NCBI GenBank assembly: GCA_947627415.1
Contig: CANQVU010000013.1
Location: forward strand, 1 to 34,281
Length of the DNA: 34,281 nt
Direction: 5' to 3'
Source of the DNA: an uncultured Clostridia bacterium
GTDB lineage: Bacteria; Bacillota; Clostridia; TANB77; CAG-508
The notes below the pieces were generated by a model, which was not told where the DNA came from, ran no database searches, and saw nothing but the letters and a program-made list of their open reading frames with translations. The position numbers were made by a program, and so were the translations under genes. This document shows positions 31,850 to 34,281 of the stretch, piece by piece; the first letter of the stretch is position 1; each line of letters begins with the position of its first letter.

Positions 31850-32713
31850 CTCCGTTTTTCATTAGTGTATTTTTATCATTTTGCCTAAAACTTTTAAATT
31901 TATCAAATATTCTTTTGATTCTGGATGTTTTTCTTGTAGTTACTAAACTTTCTATATCTTTTCCTCCATATTTTTCTTTTTCAATTGTTGGAGAAAGTAA
32001 ATCAAGTGATACGACTTGCATTCCGTGTATTTTCTATCATTTTAGATACAAAATCTATTCTATCATTTGGAGCAAATATAGTTTTTATTTTATCTATAGG
32101 GAGCATACCAATAATTCCAAGTTCAGGAATATCAGATTCAACATTAAATGTTTTTAAATCTCTTATATCTTCTGATGAAATTCCTATTATAATTCCAAAT
32201 GATTCTAAACTTGAATTTTCTGAAGGAGAAATTAATGAATATTTTAATGCTCTATCTATTTGATCAGTAAAACTTATAAAATCTCTTCTAACTCCATCTC
32301 TTCTTGACCATTCTTCTCCAGTTAAAACCGGATTGTTCTTTTTATATGATTCATTTTCGCTAAGCATACCGCCATACTTTATAATACCTGGTAATGCATT
32401 TAGATTTGTACCATGAAATAAGTTTATATTATTATTTATAATTTGTTCAAAAGCATCAATATTATTGCTACAAAGTTTTATAAGTCCTGTTCTTCTTTTG
32501 AATTCTAAATATACATTATCTTTAGAACTTGAACCCTTGCATTCATATTTACCATACTTTCCTTCATAAAATATTCCGTTTAATTTTTTCTTTAGTTTCT
32601 TGATTATTTATTTTATTTAGTATTTCATTTAATCCTGTTTGTTCGAATTCTTTTATTCTATTTATATCATTTTCTGGAATATAAAATTCACTTATATACT
32701 CTCTTTTATCCAT
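31827..32713 (-). CDS. Hypothetical protein (possibly ADP-ribosyltransferase-like fold), reconstructed with two +1 frameshifts: complement(join(31827..32024,32026..32577,32579..32713))
   Basis: MDKREYISEFYIPENDINRIKEFEQTGLNEILNKINNQETKEKIK[C]GIFYEGKYGKYECKG...LFHGTNLNALPGIIKYGGMLSE...FISFTDQIDRALKYS...MIENT[C]GMQVVSLDLLSPTIEKEKYGGKDIESL; continuous only with both corrections. Confidence 0.75.
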
Positions 32714-32732
32714 AGTAAACTCCTAAAATATA

Positions 32733-33434
32733 TTAATTTACTTCTATTAAATCAAAATCTGTATAATCACAGCTTACTAATCTAAATTGTATTCCTTCAA
32801 TATTTCCTTCTCTTGCTTCTTTTTGTGCTGTTTCTCCATGCAAATGTCCATATATGCAAGTTTTTACATTGTATTTTTTCATTATTTCAATATAACTTAA
32901 ATCTACTTCTTCGTAGCTATTAAATGGTGGATAGTGCATACATACAATAATTTCTTTATCATCACCATATTTTTTTATTCCATCTTGTAATGATAATCCT
33001 AATCTGAAAATTTCTCTTTTTATTAATCTTCTATCTTCTTGAGTTTTACCATCTTGCCATCCTCTTGTTCCAACAATAATTTTGTTATTGTATTCATAGC
33101 TATTATTATATATAAAGTCTATGTTTTGAAAGTTATTTTCTTTTAAATATTCTCTCATCTTTTTAAGGGTTGTCCACCAATAGTCGTGATTTCCTTTAAG
33201 CAAAAGTTTTTTTCCTAGCAAACTGTTTAGATATTCAAAGTCATTATATGTATCTTTTAAATACATTGCCCATGAAAAATCTCCTGGGAGCAATACTAGG
33301 TCATTTTCTTTTACTTTTTTATTCCAATTTTCTCTTATCTTTTCAGCATGATTTTCCCAAGTTGCTCCAAATATATCCATTGGCTTATTATCCCCAAAAG
33401 ATAAGTGCAAGTCTGAAATTGCATATATAGACAT
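32733..33434 (-). CDS. Calcineurin-like metallophosphoesterase
   Basis: ISDLHLSFG, LLPGDFSWAM, LLKGNHDYWW, CMHYPPF, YGHLHG. Confidence 0.92.
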   Translation of the reverse strand: MSIYAISDLHLSFGDNKPMDIFGATWENHAEKIRENWNKKVKENDLVLLPGDFSWAMYLKDTYNDFEYLNSLLGKKLLLKGNHDYWWTTLKKMREYLKENNFQNIDFIYNNSYEYNNKIIVGTRGWQDGKTQEDRRLIKREIFRLGLSLQDGIKKYGDDKEIIVCMHYPPFNSYEEVDLSYIEIMKKYNVKTCIYGHLHGETAQKEAREGNIEGIQFRLVSCDYTDFDLIEVN

Positions 33435-33469
33435 ATAAGATTTCTCCTCCCTGAATTTTAAGTTTTTAA

Positions 33470-33590
33470 CAAAATAGTTTTATATAATTTTTTCATAGCG
33501 TCCTTCTTCACCAAAATTATTTTTTCAAAATAATTTTGGATTCGAAGCTCCTTAATCAAAAATTATATTAAAACTATTTTGTCATCAAAT
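33470..33590. repeat. Structured dispersed repeat, copy 3 (divergent)
   Basis: AAAATAGTTTTATATAATTTTTTCATAGCGTCCTTCTTCACCAAAATTATTTTTTCAAAATAATTTTGGATTCGAAGCTCCTTAATCAAAAATTATATTAAAACTATTTT. Confidence 0.85.
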
Positions 33591-33599
33591 ATATATATA

Positions 33600-34281
33600 T
33601 CACAATTTTAAATTTGGTACTGCATTTAATGTAAAATCTGAGATGTTTCCTTCTAAATAATTATAGTACCCTGCTGATGCTATCATTGCTGCATTGTCTG
33701 TACACAATTTTAGCTCTGGATAATATATTTTTATATTTTCTTTTTTTTCCAATTTTGAAAATTCATTTCTTATATATGAATTTGCTGAAACGCCTCCTGC
33801 AAGGACCAATTTAATAGATTCATTTTGCGGGTCGCTGTGAGCAGCGACCCCTACGGTGTTTGCAATGGCTTTTTTTACATTTTCTATTAATATTTCTGTT
33901 ACTATTTTTTGAAAACTTGCACACAAATTAGCTTTATCTATATTTGGATTTTTATGATTTAAATTTATTACTGCTGTTTTTATTCCACTAAAACTAAAGT
34001 CTAAGTTATCAAAATGTGTTTTTGGAAGTTCTATGCAAGGTTTTCCTTGTTTTGCTAAGTTGTCTACTTTCGGTCCTCCAGGATATCCGAAGTCCTACTA
34101 CTCTTGCTACTTTATCAAAAGCTTCTCCTATTGCATCATCCCTTGTTTTTCCTAATACTTCGAACTTACAATAGTCCTTCACATGTACTATTTGTGTGTT
34201 TCCACCTGACATCATTAAGCATAAGAACGGTGGTTTTAAGTCTTTGTATGTAATATAGTTTGCAGCAATATGTCCTTCTAT
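33600..34281 (-). CDS. tsaD: tRNA N6-threonylcarbamoyladenosine transferase (5' end beyond window), reconstructed with one +1 frameshift: complement(join(33600..34088,34090..>34281))
   Basis: [64 protein letters not shown][C][43 protein letters not shown]...[15 protein letters not shown]. Confidence 0.93.
33827..33860. repeat. GTAGGGGTCGC..GCGACCC palindrome embedded in tsaD
   Basis: Plus strand GCGGGTCGCTGTGAGCAGCGACCCCTACGGTGTTTGCAA; same family as the intergenic copies near 5608-5700 and 20834. Confidence 0.75.

Noticed and set aside
32369-32371. tat ggc ggt atg (CGG inside GGC|GGT) as a further frameshift site near the 32367 ORF start
   Set aside because: CGG is out of phase here and the frame continues unbroken upstream through HGTNLNALPGIIKYGG.

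Overview
AT-rich chromosomal segment from a spore-forming Firmicute (Clostridia-like; an SspH-type SASP is present). Almost all genes are on the minus strand and are housekeeping: valS with a T-box leader, holA, ruvC, glycogen-debranching enzyme, yvcK, murB, uridine-kinase-like, ppdK, tsf, rpsB, clpX, clpP, tig, tsaD. htpX and sspH are on the plus strand. There is also a class-B-like sortase locus with four TPxTG surface proteins. The standout observation is that every conserved gene that looks broken in the ORF track (ruvC, murB twice, tsaD) and one hypothetical gene (twice) is broken by the same lesion. An in-frame CGG is followed by A or G, and dropping one nucleotide (the C) restores the family sequence with GGA/GGG (Gly) at that position. 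In my hand scan, 6 of the 7 in-frame CGG codons behave this way, while about 35 out-of-frame CGG trinucleotides in genes (NNC|GGN, NCG|GNN) need no correction. I found no frame break at any other motif. The simplest reading is a recoding rule: CGGR acts as a quadruplet Gly codon, or equivalently a +1 frameshift occurs at a hungry/unassigned CGG. One in-frame CGG at 19660-19662 appears to be read without a shift and is reported as the counterexample. Secondary observations are three copies of a structured ~110-170 bp dispersed repeat with compensatory changes, GC-rich GTAGGGG palindromes (one apparently in-frame inside tsaD), and a GGACGGACTA palindrome family.
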